From positions 2,914,001 to 2,978,000 of the forward strand of contig WOAB01000142.1 in assembly GCA_027886185.1 (NCBI GenBank): a stretch of DNA of 64,000 nucleotides, read 5' to 3'. This document shows, piece after piece, positions 10,510 through 20,400 of this stretch. The first letter of the stretch is position 1. Every line of letters begins with the position of its first letter. Position numbers and translations under genes: made by a program. The DNA comes from Rheum nobile (lineage: Eukaryota > Streptophyta > Magnoliopsida > Caryophyllales > Polygonaceae). The notes under the pieces were generated by a model. It made no database searches. It saw only the letters and a list, made by a program, of their open reading frames with translations, and had not been told where the DNA came from.

Positions 10510-11142
10510 ATGTTCGAGACATTCAGGAACTACAAGGTGACCCCCCAATTGAGCAAAGCGATGCCTCGCTTTGCAAACTTCCTGAGGGAGCTATGCAAGC
10601 TCAAGAAGGAGCAAAAGCAGCGGTCGAAGAAAAAAGTGAAAGTCAAGAAGGATGTCTTGACTGTGATGCAAAAGAAGATCCCGAAAAAGTGTGAAGATCC
10701 CGGGATGTTTAGTGTACCCTGCAAGATTGGGGAAACCGAGTTCAGCGAGACATTGCTGGATTTGGGAGCCTCAATCAATGTCCTACCACTGTCCGTCTAC
10801 AACACCCTCAATGTCGGACCACTAGAAAGCACGGAAATCGTCATCCAACTGGCTGACAACTCCGTCATCATTCCTGAGGGCGTTGTGAAGGACGTTTTGG
10901 TGAACGTCGATACCCTCGTCTTCCCTGCAGACTTCTTCGTCATGAACACATGGAAACAAGGAGGACGAGTAATGCTAGGGAGTCCTTTCATGAAGACCTC
11001 CAACACAAAGATCGACGTGGGCATAGGTACGATAAGCATGGAGTTTGACCGGAGGAAGGTAGAGCACAAGCTGAAGTCCATTCAGGAGCATCCCCCAGAT
11101 TCAAGAGTGCAGAGTGCGGTTGCAGGAGGCAACCCAGGTTGA
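10510..11142 (+). pseudogene. pol: Athila protease and flanking pre-/post-protease segment
   Basis: 210-codon open stretch. It opens with a segment like the other Athila (FRNYKV, RFANFLRELCKLK), a basic Lys/Arg-rich patch, PKKCEDPGMFSVP, then the retropepsin motif LLDLGASINVLPLS, QLADNS, and FPADFFVMNT, ending with VMLGSPFMKT as the ILGRPFL-like strand. The order equals that of 3347-3658. It would process Gag. The frame stops within 60 codons of the domain; no RT follows, only the TMALLGRQPEV tail at 11169-11210. Confidence 0.82.
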
Positions 11143-11168
11143 GAAGTACAGCAGGACGTCGTGCCGGG

Positions 11169-11210
11169 ACGATAACTATGGCGCTGCTCGGGAGGCAACC
11201 CGAGGTATGA
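11169..11210 (+). pseudogene. Integrase C-terminal tail codons left by a pol deletion
   Basis: The frame here reads TITMALLGRQPEV and a stop. The minus-strand Athila has TLTKALSGRQPEV at 2810-2760. Shared tails directly after protease remnants indicate that both lines lost RT-RNase H-IN and kept the end of integrase. Confidence 0.6.
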
Positions 11211-11997
11211 GTTGTTGAACTCATCTTTGTTTCTTTGCTTCGTTAAGATTTTTTATTGTGTTTTTAGAATTCTTTGCTTTAGTTGCCATTTTCTTTTCTT
11301 TTTCTTTCTTCTGTGGGCCGTTAGAACTAACCTTGCAGCGGAGCCCAAACCTCAGTGACCCGCGACCGCGGTATCGATCCCGCGATCGCGGTTTCCCCAC
11401 GGTGTTCCACGGCGTTTAGTTCTACAAAAAAAAGGCCCATAGAATTCAATACCGGTGCGTTTTTTGAGGCAGTCAACCCTCGTAACTCGTGTCGGCCGTT
11501 ACGCTGCAGGGTATTAACCCCGCGATCGCGGTTCCTCAGCCCCGCGATCGCGGCCCCTCGTCGCCGAGCTTATAAGAGCGGGGTGTGGCAGAGGCATTTC
11601 ACAACACCTCCACCACGCTCTCTCCCTCTCAAACCACTCGGATCTCCGACTCCGACCACCGCGATGACACCCTACAGCCCCACGACCATCGTTCCGCCTC
11701 CGCGACGTCGTTTGGGTGAGATCTCCATTTTCCCCTTGGATTTCTCATTGCCTCACGAGCCGCGATCGCCGGACCCACGCCCGAAGCCCCGCGACTACTA
11801 TAGCAGCACCAAGGACCACCAGAGCCATTTTTCTTTGAAGCTTTCTGCTGCCCAGAAACCGCGATCGCCAGCCCCGCGATCGCGGCCCTTCTTCTCCAGA
11901 GGACTTCATTCAAGCATAAACCGCGACCGCGGCCCACACTCCGCGATTGCGGGCTTCTCCGGTATTCTTTCCGTGCCTCTTACTTCTTCTTCCCACC
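11211..11997 (+). other. Spacer between pol remnant and ATHILA ORF, CpG motifs
   Basis: No conserved gene; the open frame 11355-12164 is mostly the motif array and overlaps the ATHILA ORF in another frame. CpG words at 11359-11392, 11519-11556, 11759-11768, 11858-11885 and 11921-11953. A T-rich stretch at 11231-11310 precedes them. Confidence 0.6.
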
Positions 11998-13310
11998 ATG
12001 TCTGCTTTCGTAAACAGCATGAGAAGCCCGAGGCACTGGCGCTATTTCGAGACGTTCAGCCTGCGAAAGATCGTCCCGACGAAATTCTACGATCGACCGA
12101 CGCTGCAACTACTCGGTTTGGAGGACTGCACTCAACAGTTGTTGAGCCACAGAGGGCTCGGTAGTTTCATTGACTTGTCCTCCCCGACATCCGACGAACT
12201 GACCCTGGAGTTCCTGGCCACGCTGGAACGCCACGACGACGAGATCACGTTCAACCTGCTGGGGCGACAGAGACGGATGTCCTACCAAGGTCTACGGGAC
12301 CTTTTTGGCATTACTGAGGAACCCACCGAGGATTGGGAAGATGTAGGCACCTTGCCAGAGTTCTTCTGGCAAGATGCGACCCGGGATGTGATCAACCCCA
12401 GCGTCGGCGAGTACAACTACAAGCTGACGCACCCCTGTTTGAGGCTGGCTCACAAGGTGCTAGCCATGACCTTCCTTGGACAGGGGGAGGTGAACAAGGT
12501 CTTCAGGCAGGACCTTACAGTGCTCTGGTGTTTGACACTAGAGAGTCACAACATCCCCGACTGGGTCGGGCTGTTTCTCTCCAGCTGCCTACGACTGAGA
12601 GAGAAGAAGGGCGGTAAGATCTCCATGGGAGGCATGGTGACGCTTATCGCCCGACAGTATGAGATCCTTGCGGACCATTGGGAATTCCCCGACAAGAGCT
12701 ACACATACAACATCAGGCTCATGAGGAGGTCCCATCTGCTGGAGGCCCGTAATAGAGTGTACACCTGGCTCTCCCTGACCGGCAACCAACACCACATGAG
12801 GTTGCCTCGTCCGATGCCTTTTGGGCCCCGGGCGAGGGACTTCTACCTTTATGCCGACGGGGAGCAGGGGTCATCGTCCGAAGATGAAGGGGACAACGAC
12901 AACGACGAGGAAGAGACTGCGGCGGCGGACATGGAGAAAGATGTGCCATCGCCGCCGGGTTCCAGGGTCCCCCCTGTACTTCCTAACTACACTCACCAGG
13001 CATTTGGGTCTGGTAGTGTGCTTATGACGGGGCGCCCTGGGACCAGCTCCTGGACAGAATGACGAACCTGCAGCTGAGGCAGGATGAGCAGATACGGAAG
13101 AGCGCCGAGTGGGAACGCGGCATCTCCCAGAGGCTAGAGGAGCATGTGAGGAGAAGCGCTGAGTGGCAGCGCAACACGGAGGTCAACCTTGCCTACCACG
13201 CCAATCGCCTGGATAACCACCTCACCACCGTTGAGGACCAGGTGGTTCATCTGCAGAGGAGAGCTGAGGCTTTCTTCAACGCCTATGGGTATTGGCCTCC
13301 ACCTCAGTGA
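11998..13310 (+). pseudogene. ATHILA ORF-1 family protein, one frameshift
   Basis: ATG at 11998 (MSAFVNSMRSP). The first 355 codons carry the same ordered motifs as the protein at 906-2108: PTKFYDRPTLQLLG, LTLEFLATLERH, HPCLRLAHKVLAM, WVGLFLSSCLRLR and IRLMRRSHLLEA. An acidic stretch (EDEGDNDNDEEE) follows. The frame then slips near 13020; the second part (13059-13310) is a coiled-coil-like tail with repeated SAEW...R heptads ending YGYWPPPQ, like the GRFPPPPPSGPQ end of the other copy. Both copies therefore keep a globular head, linker and helical tail. Function unknown. Confidence 0.82.
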
Positions 13311-13372
13311 GTCCTTCTATTTTTCCCTTATCTTTTATTTGTCCCTCATACATTGAGGACAATGAATGATTT

Positions 13373-13385
13373 AAGCATGGGGGAG
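13373..13385 (+). other. Second, internal polypurine-like tract
   Basis: AAGCATGGGGGAG about 60 bases after the ATHILA ORF, just after TACATTGAGGACAATGAATG. The 3' polypurine tract 632 bases later is the same word. The other Athila has the same pair at 827-839 and 268-283. Confidence 0.65.
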
Positions 13386-13488
13386 TAGAAGTGCTCACTA
13401 CCTATCTTGTATATATTTCTTTTCCAGCATTGTACTTTGGATTTTTAGCATTTTATATTCAAAAAAAAAAAACCTGAAAATCCAGGGA

Positions 13489-13516
13489 CAGGTCGAAAAC
13501 CCGAAAGGGTGACTTG
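13489..13516 (+). other. Predicted RNA hairpin 1, GAAA tetraloop
   Basis: CAGGTC pairs with GACTTG (one G-U), then GAAAA bulge, CCC/GGG and a GAAA loop, one T on the 3' side. The outer-stem bases differ from 685-710 but pairing is kept. Confidence 0.72.
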
Positions 13517-13617
13517 GGTAAAAAGCAGGTGGCCCGGACCAGCTCTAGGCTGGGGTAAGAAGGTGTTTGAGTGACGTGAGCTTATATGAGCACATCTATG
13601 AAAAAAAAAATGAGTGG

Positions 13618-13646
13618 CTAGGATGAAAACCCGAAAGGGCTCCTAG
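13618..13646 (+). other. Predicted RNA hairpin 2, GAAA tetraloop
   Basis: CTAGGA pairs perfectly with TCCTAG; TGAAAA bulge on the 5' side, CCC/GGG, GAAA loop, one C on the 3' side. Flanks GAGTGG and CAAAATGAG equal those of 559-586, where the stem is CTAGGT/GCCTGG. Confidence 0.72.
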
Positions 13647-14004
13647 GCAAAATGAGTGAAAAGAAAAGGAGTGTTTCTAGGATCTCATTTTACCGACGGG
13701 GCGGCACAAGAAGAGGAGTCAAAGAAGGATTGTCGGGTAGGTCACTCTGGGAGGCATAATGAGTCATAGATGGAGGCTAGGATTAGAGGTTACTCACACC
13801 ATTGGATGTCCGGGTTAAGCTTAGGGGAAGTACTATGCTTGCCCCTTAAGCTTGTTGAGTTGTGGATGTGTCGTGAATGAGATTGGTGCCAGGAGCTTGG
13901 CATGGGTTAGGTGACTCTTAGTTGGAGGACATGCTTCCTGAGATCTTGGGTGTTACATTGGAGGGTAAATTCTTTATTAGTTTACTCGAGGACGAGCAAC
14001 GGTC

Positions 14005-14020
14005 TAAGCATGGGGGAGTT
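14005..14020 (+). other. 3' polypurine tract of plus-strand Athila
   Basis: TAAGCATGGGGGAGTT directly before the LTR start TGATAAATAC. Confidence 0.9.
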
Positions 14021-15355
14021 TGATAAATACTACTTTGTAGGGCTTAACTAAGAGTTATTAGAGGGTTTTATTGGTGCCATTCGGGTAGATTTAGACACAT
14101 TTTTGTGCATGGCGTTTGGGGGCGAAGTCTGGTGTTTTTGGAGGTGTATGAGCTATTTTGGATATCATAGGAGACACTGAGGAAGGAAGCCACCAAAAGA
14201 AGACGCCAAGGAAGTGAATACGAGAGGTTAGGAGGCGAAGCCAAGGAGTGAAAGCCGAGCATTAACCGCGACCGCGGGCAAGGGTGCCGCGATCGCGGTT
14301 CCTTGGGCAAGTCGAGAGTTTTCCGCAGGCGCGGAGGAATGTGAAGAGCACGGAGCCACAAGAGGCCGCGATCGCGGTAAATGGGCTGCGATCGCGGGTC
14401 GTCGACGCTGGAAGTTCTGACTTTTCCCGAGTCTACCTTTTCTAATTTGTTTTCTTATTTTTCCATTTTATTTCGTTTCTTTTCTTATTGGGCTAGGTCA
14501 TTTGTTAGAGGCCCTATATATACTCTCTTTAGCATTAGGTTTAAAGGGAGGAGTTTTCCAAGTTCTAGTTTTTTTGCAATTTCAATTCATCGTTGCCACT
14601 TTTCATACCTTTGGAGTTCATCATGTTTATGAGGAGCTAAGCCTCTTTTGCTTAGTCCGGTAATGGAAGCATAAGTTTATTCATCTGGTTGTGAGGTTTT
14701 GTTCCTATCTATCTTATCCTATTGAGTTATATCTTTTCTCTTGAGCAAATTCTTATTTGGATGTTTGTTGGTTTATCTAGATTAATCACCTAGGTTTATT
14801 GCTTTCATTCATATTGCTAATACTAGGGAACTGTTGGGCTAACGCTCTAGTTCGAGTAGCGAGCATAGATTCTTATCTGCCACTGTGGAATTTATCTATG
14901 TAGGGAATTGATTACATGTTGAATGCTTCTGGTTGAGGTGTTATGTGTATCCTGGTTAATTCTTATGTTCATTGCTGCCTTTGGGTTGAATCACTAGTGG
15001 TGCTAGGGTTATTCATTGGTAAGGGTTCTTAGGGATGGTTTCCCTATTAATCTACACAAGATCAGGACAGGAATAACCGAATAGGAAGATAGGGCATAAT
15101 CAAGGAACAACCTTTGAATGACTTATGTGGACATTACTTGGCTAAGTGTTTTCTCTCTTTGATATTTTCATCATATACTTTGCTGTGTTTGACTTAATTG
15201 TGACCAATCAACCTACAATCCTCCCCCCCTTTAGTGACATTGCATGCAACCACCATTAGTTTCGCTCCTTCCCTGTGGGATCGACCTTTGCTTATTGACT
15301 ATAATAGTTTATTTGTGAGGTTTTATATTTGACAGCTAGGAACGACAGCACGTCA
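14021..15355 (+). repeat. 3' LTR of plus-strand Athila
   Basis: 1,335 bases, TGATAAATAC to CACGTCA, then target duplication GAGGG. TATA box at 14513-14523. CpG motifs at 14264-14300 and 14363-14398. Confidence 0.93.
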
Positions 15356-15407
15356 GAGGGTTGAGTAAATTACCCAAATAGCCTTACTAAAAATGAGGGG
15401 TATTACA
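15356..15407 (-). repeat. Start of chromovirus 3' LTR
   Basis: Minus strand begins TGTAATACCCCTCATTTTT at 15407, equal to the LTR start at 24142. A C/T-rich plus-strand stretch to its right (15411-15420) gives the purine tract TAGGGGGAAGTGA. Confidence 0.88.
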
Positions 15408-15504
15408 TCACTTCCCCCTAAAAAGAAGTTTTGACCCCGAAACTTTGCCAAAAAAAAAAGAGGTGTTACAACACTACCCCCTTAAAAAGGTTTCGACCCC
15501 GAAA

Positions 15505-16686
15505 CTAGGACGAAAATAGCTTGGGAAAACGGCTAAGAATATCCTCTTCAGTCTCCCAGGTTTCCCAAGTAACCTCTTCAGATCCAGCCTTGGACCAAAG
15601 GATCCGTACTAATAGTACTACCTTGTTCCGTAATTGCTTCTCGCAACGCTCGAGAATACGCACAGGTATCTCCTCGTAGGTACCATTTGCCTGAATCTCG
15701 ATGTCTTCATAACTCAGCACATGAGATGCATCTGGCACATACTTTCTCAACAAGGACACGTGGAACACGTTATGCACTGGATGTGCCGATGGCGGCAATG
15801 CCAAACGATACGCTAGAGACCCTACCCTATCAAAGATCTCAAACGGTCCCACGTAGCGAGGGTTAAGCTCCCCACGCTTGCCGAACCTGAACACACCCTT
15901 GGATGGCGACACCCTGACAAACACCTTGTCACCAACCTTAAATTCTACATTCTTGCGCTTCAGATCTGCATAAGACTTTTGTCGACTTTGAGCTGTCAAC
16001 ATCCTCTGTCTAATCAACGCAATGTCCGAAGCAGTCCTTTCGACTAATTCTGGTCCGAGCAGAACCTTGTCGGCATTCTCATCCCAACAAATTGGAGATC
16101 TGTACTTTCGACCGTACAAAGCTTCGAATGGAGCCATCTTGATGGTAGCATGCCAGCTATTGTTGTACGTGAACTCAATTAGACTTAGGATGTTCTCCTA
16201 GCTAGTCGGACGATCAAGTATGCAAGCTCTCATCATATCTTCCAATGTCTGGATGGTCCTCTCAGACTGTCCATCTGTCTGAGGATGAAACGTAGTACTG
16301 AACCTCAACTCGGTTCCCATGGCCTTGTGGAGTTATTTCCAGAATCTCGACATGAATCGACCATCATGATCCGATACAATGGTCTTTGGTGTACCATGCA
16401 AATGGACAATCTCGTATAGGAACACTTCCGATAGCTTCTGGGTTCCCCATGTTGACTTGATAGCCACGAAGTGAGCACTCTTCGTGAGCCTGTCAATGAT
16501 TACCCATATCGCATCCTTTTGACTCCGAGTCTTTGGAAACCCTGTGACGAAATCCATAGCGATATCCTCCCATTTCCACTCTGGCACTGGAAGAGGTAGC
16601 AATTCACCACCTGGTCTACGGTGTTCTATCTTGACTTTCTGACAAGTCAAGCATTTCGCCACAAATTCCGCTACATCCCACTTCAT
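15505..16686 (-). pseudogene. pol: Integrase with chromodomain-like end, decayed
   Basis: In element direction: zinc-binding end CLTCQKVKIEHRRPGG, catalytic core with the first D in MDFVTGFPKT, second D in IVSDHDGRF, third acidic residue E in a PQTDGQSERT segment near 16255, then the C-terminal part MAPFEALYGRKYRSP and KVFVRVSPSKGVFRFG, and an end resembling a chromodomain (PVRILERCEKQLRNK, TWETEEDI). Such chromodomains direct chromoviruses to heterochromatin marks. Stops interrupt it near 16332 and 16200. The DDE triad looks intact, but the frame is not. Confidence 0.87.
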
Positions 16687-17551
16687 GGGCCTCCTTCATC
16701 ACCAACTGGCGAAGACCATCAACGTCAGGCACACAAATCCAGTCCTGAAACCAGAGTGATCCATCCTCTTGAATCACGAATCCGGGAGCTTTCCCGTCCA
16801 TTACTTCACTGCTTAGCTTTACCAAGACCACGTCATCAACCTGCTTTTCCCTGATTTGATCAAGTAGTGTAGCCTGAATCTCAAGCATACTCAGGTATCC
16901 TCGACGTTGATTGTACAAGACTTCAATCTCGTACAACCCTTGGTTCAGCTTGGTCTGAGCAGTGAGTAGAGCCACTACAGTCTCGTACGGTGTCTTTCGG
17001 CTAAATGCGTCGGCTACTACATTAGCCTTGCCCGGATGATACAACAACTCGATGTCGTAGTCTTTGAGTAGCTCTAACCAGCGACGTTGTCTCATATTCA
17101 ACTCCTTCTGAGTGAACACGTACTTGAGACTCTTGTGGTCGGTGAAGACTTGGCATCTCACACCATAGAGATAGTACCTCCAAATCTTCAACGCAAATAC
17201 TACAGCTGCTAACTCCAGATCATGCGTCGGATAGTTTGCCTCATAGGTTTTCAATTGTCGAGATGTGTACACAATAACTTTTCCTTTCTGCATCAGTACG
17301 CACCCTAACCCATTCTTTGAAGCATCACTATAGACCACATAACCATCATTCCCTTCCGGTAGCGCTAACACTGGTGTGAAGGTCAGACACTTCTTCAGTT
17401 TCTGAAAACTGGCCTCGCACTTGTCATCCCAGACAAACTTCTTGTGGACCTTGCGGAACAAACCGGTCATAGGTAGAGCGATCTTAGAAAATCCCTCTAC
17501 AAACCATCTATAATAACCAGAAAGTCCTAAGAAACTGCGCACCTCCTTCAC
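16687..17551 (-). pseudogene. pol: RNase H and RT connection of chromovirus
   Basis: Opens MKEVRSFLGLSGYYRWFVEGF, the usual RT thumb/connection. RNase H follows with YVVYSDASKNGLGCVLMQ (first D), YTSRQLKTYEANYPTHDLELAAVVFALKIWRHYL-type segment (E), FTDHKSLKYVF (second D) and a QRRWLELLKDYDIELLYHPGKANVVADAFSR end. It removes the RNA strand during reverse transcription. A TAG (likely from CAG) splits it from the RT frame at 17553, and a frameshift near 16690 ends it. Confidence 0.87.
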
Positions 17552-17554
17552 ATT

Positions 17555-19285
17555 CTAAGGCCGCTTCCAGTCGACTACCGCTTCAATCTTCTGGGGATCA
17601 ACCATAACCCCATTCTCATTGATCACATGGTCTAAGAAAGCCACTTCTTTGATCCAGAAGTCACACTTAGACAACTTTGCATACAACCTATTTTGTCTAA
17701 GGACTGACAAGGTGATCCGAAGATGTTCCTCGTGAGCCTCCTCACTCGGGGAATAGATCAAAATATCGTTGATGAAGACCACCACGAACTTATCCATATA
17801 TTGGTGGAAACATTGATGCATCAGATCCATGAAGACTGCCGGAGCATTGGTAAGTCCAAATGGCATGACTACGAACTCGTAGTGACCATATCTTGTCCGG
17901 AAAGCAGTCCTCGAAATGTCTTCCTCACGAATCCTGAGCTGATGGTAACCAGATCTCAGATCGATCTTGGAAAAGACTTTTGCTCCTTGCAATTTATCCA
18001 ACAGATCGTCAATCCTTGGCAACGGATACTTATTCCTGATCGTGACTTTATTCAACTCTCGATAGTCGATACAAAGTCGGAACGATCCATCCTTCTTCTT
18101 GACAAACAAAACCGGAGCGCCCCAAGGCGATGCACTCGGCCTTATATATCCGTTCTCAAGAAGGTCTTCGAGTTGCTTCTTCAACTCTTGCATCTCCACT
18201 AGAGCCATCCGATATAGTGCCTTGGAGATTGGCGCGGTACCAGGCTCGAGATCAATGGTAAACTCTACGTCACGATTCGGGGGTAAACCGGGAATCTCTT
18301 CTGGAAAGACATCCGGAAATTCATGAATGACCGGGATATTAAGAACTGAAGGCTCATCTTTCTTGGGCTTATCCAGATAGCACAGGTACCCGACACAACC
18401 TTGTCGAAATAGCTTACACGCGGCCATCACATTGATGAGCTTGCCGTTATCAGCGTCGTTACGACCCTTGAATTTGCATACGAACGGGCAACCAGATGAC
18501 ACCGTCACAGTTCTTGAGTTGAAATCGATCACCGTCCCATGACGCGTCAACCAATCCATACCGAGAATAATGTCGTATGGAGCCATGGCTATACAGATCA
18601 AATCTGCTTCGAACTTCCTACCTTGAATGGAAATTGGAAATTCTGACAGACGCTTGGTTCCAACCAAATGTTCACCATTGGGAAGATTGACTACGAAAGG
18701 CTCACAAGCCTCATTGCTTACTAAGCCTAGCTTACTTACGCAACTTTCCGAGATGAAAGAATGAGTAGCACCCGAATCAAAAAGCATACACACAGAAGTA
18801 GAATGAAGGTATAAAGTACCTTGAGAAGTATGAGCATTTGGTCCATCAGCCTCACGCATCTCGTAGAGTCGCTGACCTTGACCTCCTGAAGCAGCTGGGG
18901 CTTTCCCCTTGTTCTGCGCAGTTGTCTGTGTCGAAGGACTAGGAGCTTCCACTAGTCTGAATCTAGGTCGGTTGTTATGACTAACGGACCCTTGCTGTGA
19001 CTCATCTCCCTTCTGCCTCCTCTGCGGACAAAATGTCTGCAAGTGCTCCTCCTTTTCGCAACCAAAACACGTCTTTCTTTCCTTCAGACACTCATTGCTC
19101 TTGTGCTCGGGTGTACCACAGTTGTAGCACTGGATCGGATTCTTGTCTTGACCCGAACGTTGCGTAGACCCTCCATGAGTCATTCTGTTCTCGCCCGGCC
19201 AGATTTGGCAAAGTTTGACGGTGGCACGGGTCGCTTGAACCCACCTGCCTGAGGCTGGCTCTGTGCCGGTCTCTGGCGATTGCAC
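17555..19285 (-). pseudogene. pol: Gag zinc knuckles, protease and reverse transcriptase
   Basis: 576 open codons. Two CCHC knuckles: CYNCGTPEHKSNEC and CFGCEKEEHLQTFC. Protease: CMLFDSGATHSFIS and DIILGMDWL. RT: KKKDGSFRLCIDYRELN, YPLPRIDDLLDKLQGA, FSKIDLRSGYHQLRI and FVVMPFGLTNAPAVF, but the catalytic box reads VVFINDILIYS, where the family has FIDD. The first catalytic Asp is therefore Asn (GAC to AAC), so the polymerase should be inactive even if read through. Ends at DWKRP before a TAG. Motifs and the iMet primer site fit a Tekay/Del-type chromovirus. Confidence 0.9.
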
Positions 19286-20148
19286 TTCTTAGCCGACTCT
19301 TCCAGAGTCACCTCCAACTTATACGTTGCATCCACGTACTACTCCAGTGTAGAGTATCTGTGGCGCACCATCAGTGGTTTGATGTCCAGATTCATCCACT
19401 CATGGAAATGTCAGATTTTCTTCTCTTCACTGGACACCTCCGGTCCAGCATACCGCAACAGGTGATTGAACTTGGCCGCAAGCTCAGTCACTTTCAATCC
19501 ATCCGTCCTTGGATAGAGAAAATCATTATGCTTCTCTCCCCTCATAGCTCGGGAAAAGAATCGATCAGTCATCTTTGCTTTAAACATCCCCTAGTTTAAC
19601 CCAGGGTGATCAGCTAGACCGGTGCTTTCCCACCACTCGCTAGCCACCTCCTTCAGTTGAAGGGAAGCAATGTGCACCTTCTCAGCTTCTGTGCACTCAA
19701 CCTTTCTGAACAGTCGTTCCATGTGCGAGAACCAATACGCCACTTTGACTGGCTCTCTCTTCCCATCATAGATGTCAGGCCTCATAGAGCTTATGGCCTT
19801 TAGCGCTCGGTCATAATTGCCTCTGTTCCTGACCGCATCCTCATGAGGTATATGGACAACTGGTTCCTCGAATCTCGGAACCACGAGAGGAATTGGCACA
19901 CCTTGTGCCTGAGGCGTGATTGGTCGCATAATATCGGTGACTGCTTGCATCACAATCCCCCGAATAGCCTCAATTGCCGCAGCATTGAACACCACTGGAG
20001 CGTGGACCGGAACTTGGTCACTGCCCACATGATTGTTGTGAGAAACAGACTCGTTCTCATCCAATGGGTTCGCGGCATTCCTCAAATTCTGTCAGGGGTC
20101 GTTGCTTGGCCCAACACCAGCACAAATGGTATTCCTTGTGTTTACCAT
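19286..20148 (-). pseudogene. gag: Chromovirus Gag N-terminal and capsid part
   Basis: Start is the ATG at 20148 (MVNTRNTICAG), the usual MVNTR opening of this lineage; a TGA follows after 18 codons, and the longest open part begins at 20085. Capsid motifs: RALKAISSMRPDIYDG, VAYWFSHMERLFRKVE, LKEVASEWWESTG. It is close to the Gag at 24964-26343, which has RALKAINSMRPNSYDG and SEWWEGTG. After 19591 further stops (TAG, TGA) break the capsid C-terminal half before the zinc-knuckle frame opens at 19285. Confidence 0.85.
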
Positions 20149-20400
20149 CTGTTTACCGATCAAATCCCAAGTATTTTATAACGTTAATATCATTTCAACA
20201 TGCACAACGTATAAAAATCAACTTAGAATAGGCCAAACTTGGTAAACTTTCATTGATGAACTGAAACTGAGTTTGATGGGGTCTACATTGGAAAGCTGTC
20301 CCAAGCGACATGACAAAATTGCTTGGAGACTACACTTCTATCAAAACGAAACAACCGAAATACTAGGAAAGAAAACTGCTAAACTTAACATCGGACCCCA

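Larger units (their letters stand above)
13311..14004 (+). other. 3' untranslated region of plus-strand Athila
   Basis: No gene. Contains an internal purine tract (13373-13385), two GNRA hairpins (13489-13516 and 13618-13646) and scattered words shared with the minus-strand Athila 3' region. Confidence 0.75.
7248..15355 (+). mobile_element. Athila-type LTR retrotransposon derivative, complete ends
   Basis: 8,108-bp element with LTRs at 7248-8579 and 14021-15355 and a 5-bp target duplication GAAGG/GAGGG in the chromovirus LTR. Order: LTR, primer site, gag, protease, integrase tail, ATHILA ORF, internal purine tract, two hairpins, 3' polypurine tract, LTR. RT, RNase H and integrase core are missing, as in the minus-strand Athila. 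The CpG motif of this family is CCGCGATCGCGG and CCGCGACCGCGG. Confidence 0.93.

Noticed and set aside
11355..11997. ORF overlapping the CpG motif array before the ATHILA ORF
   Set aside because: Composition follows the motifs (PRSR/DRG repeats), it ends out of frame within the ATHILA ORF and has no counterpart in the other Athila.
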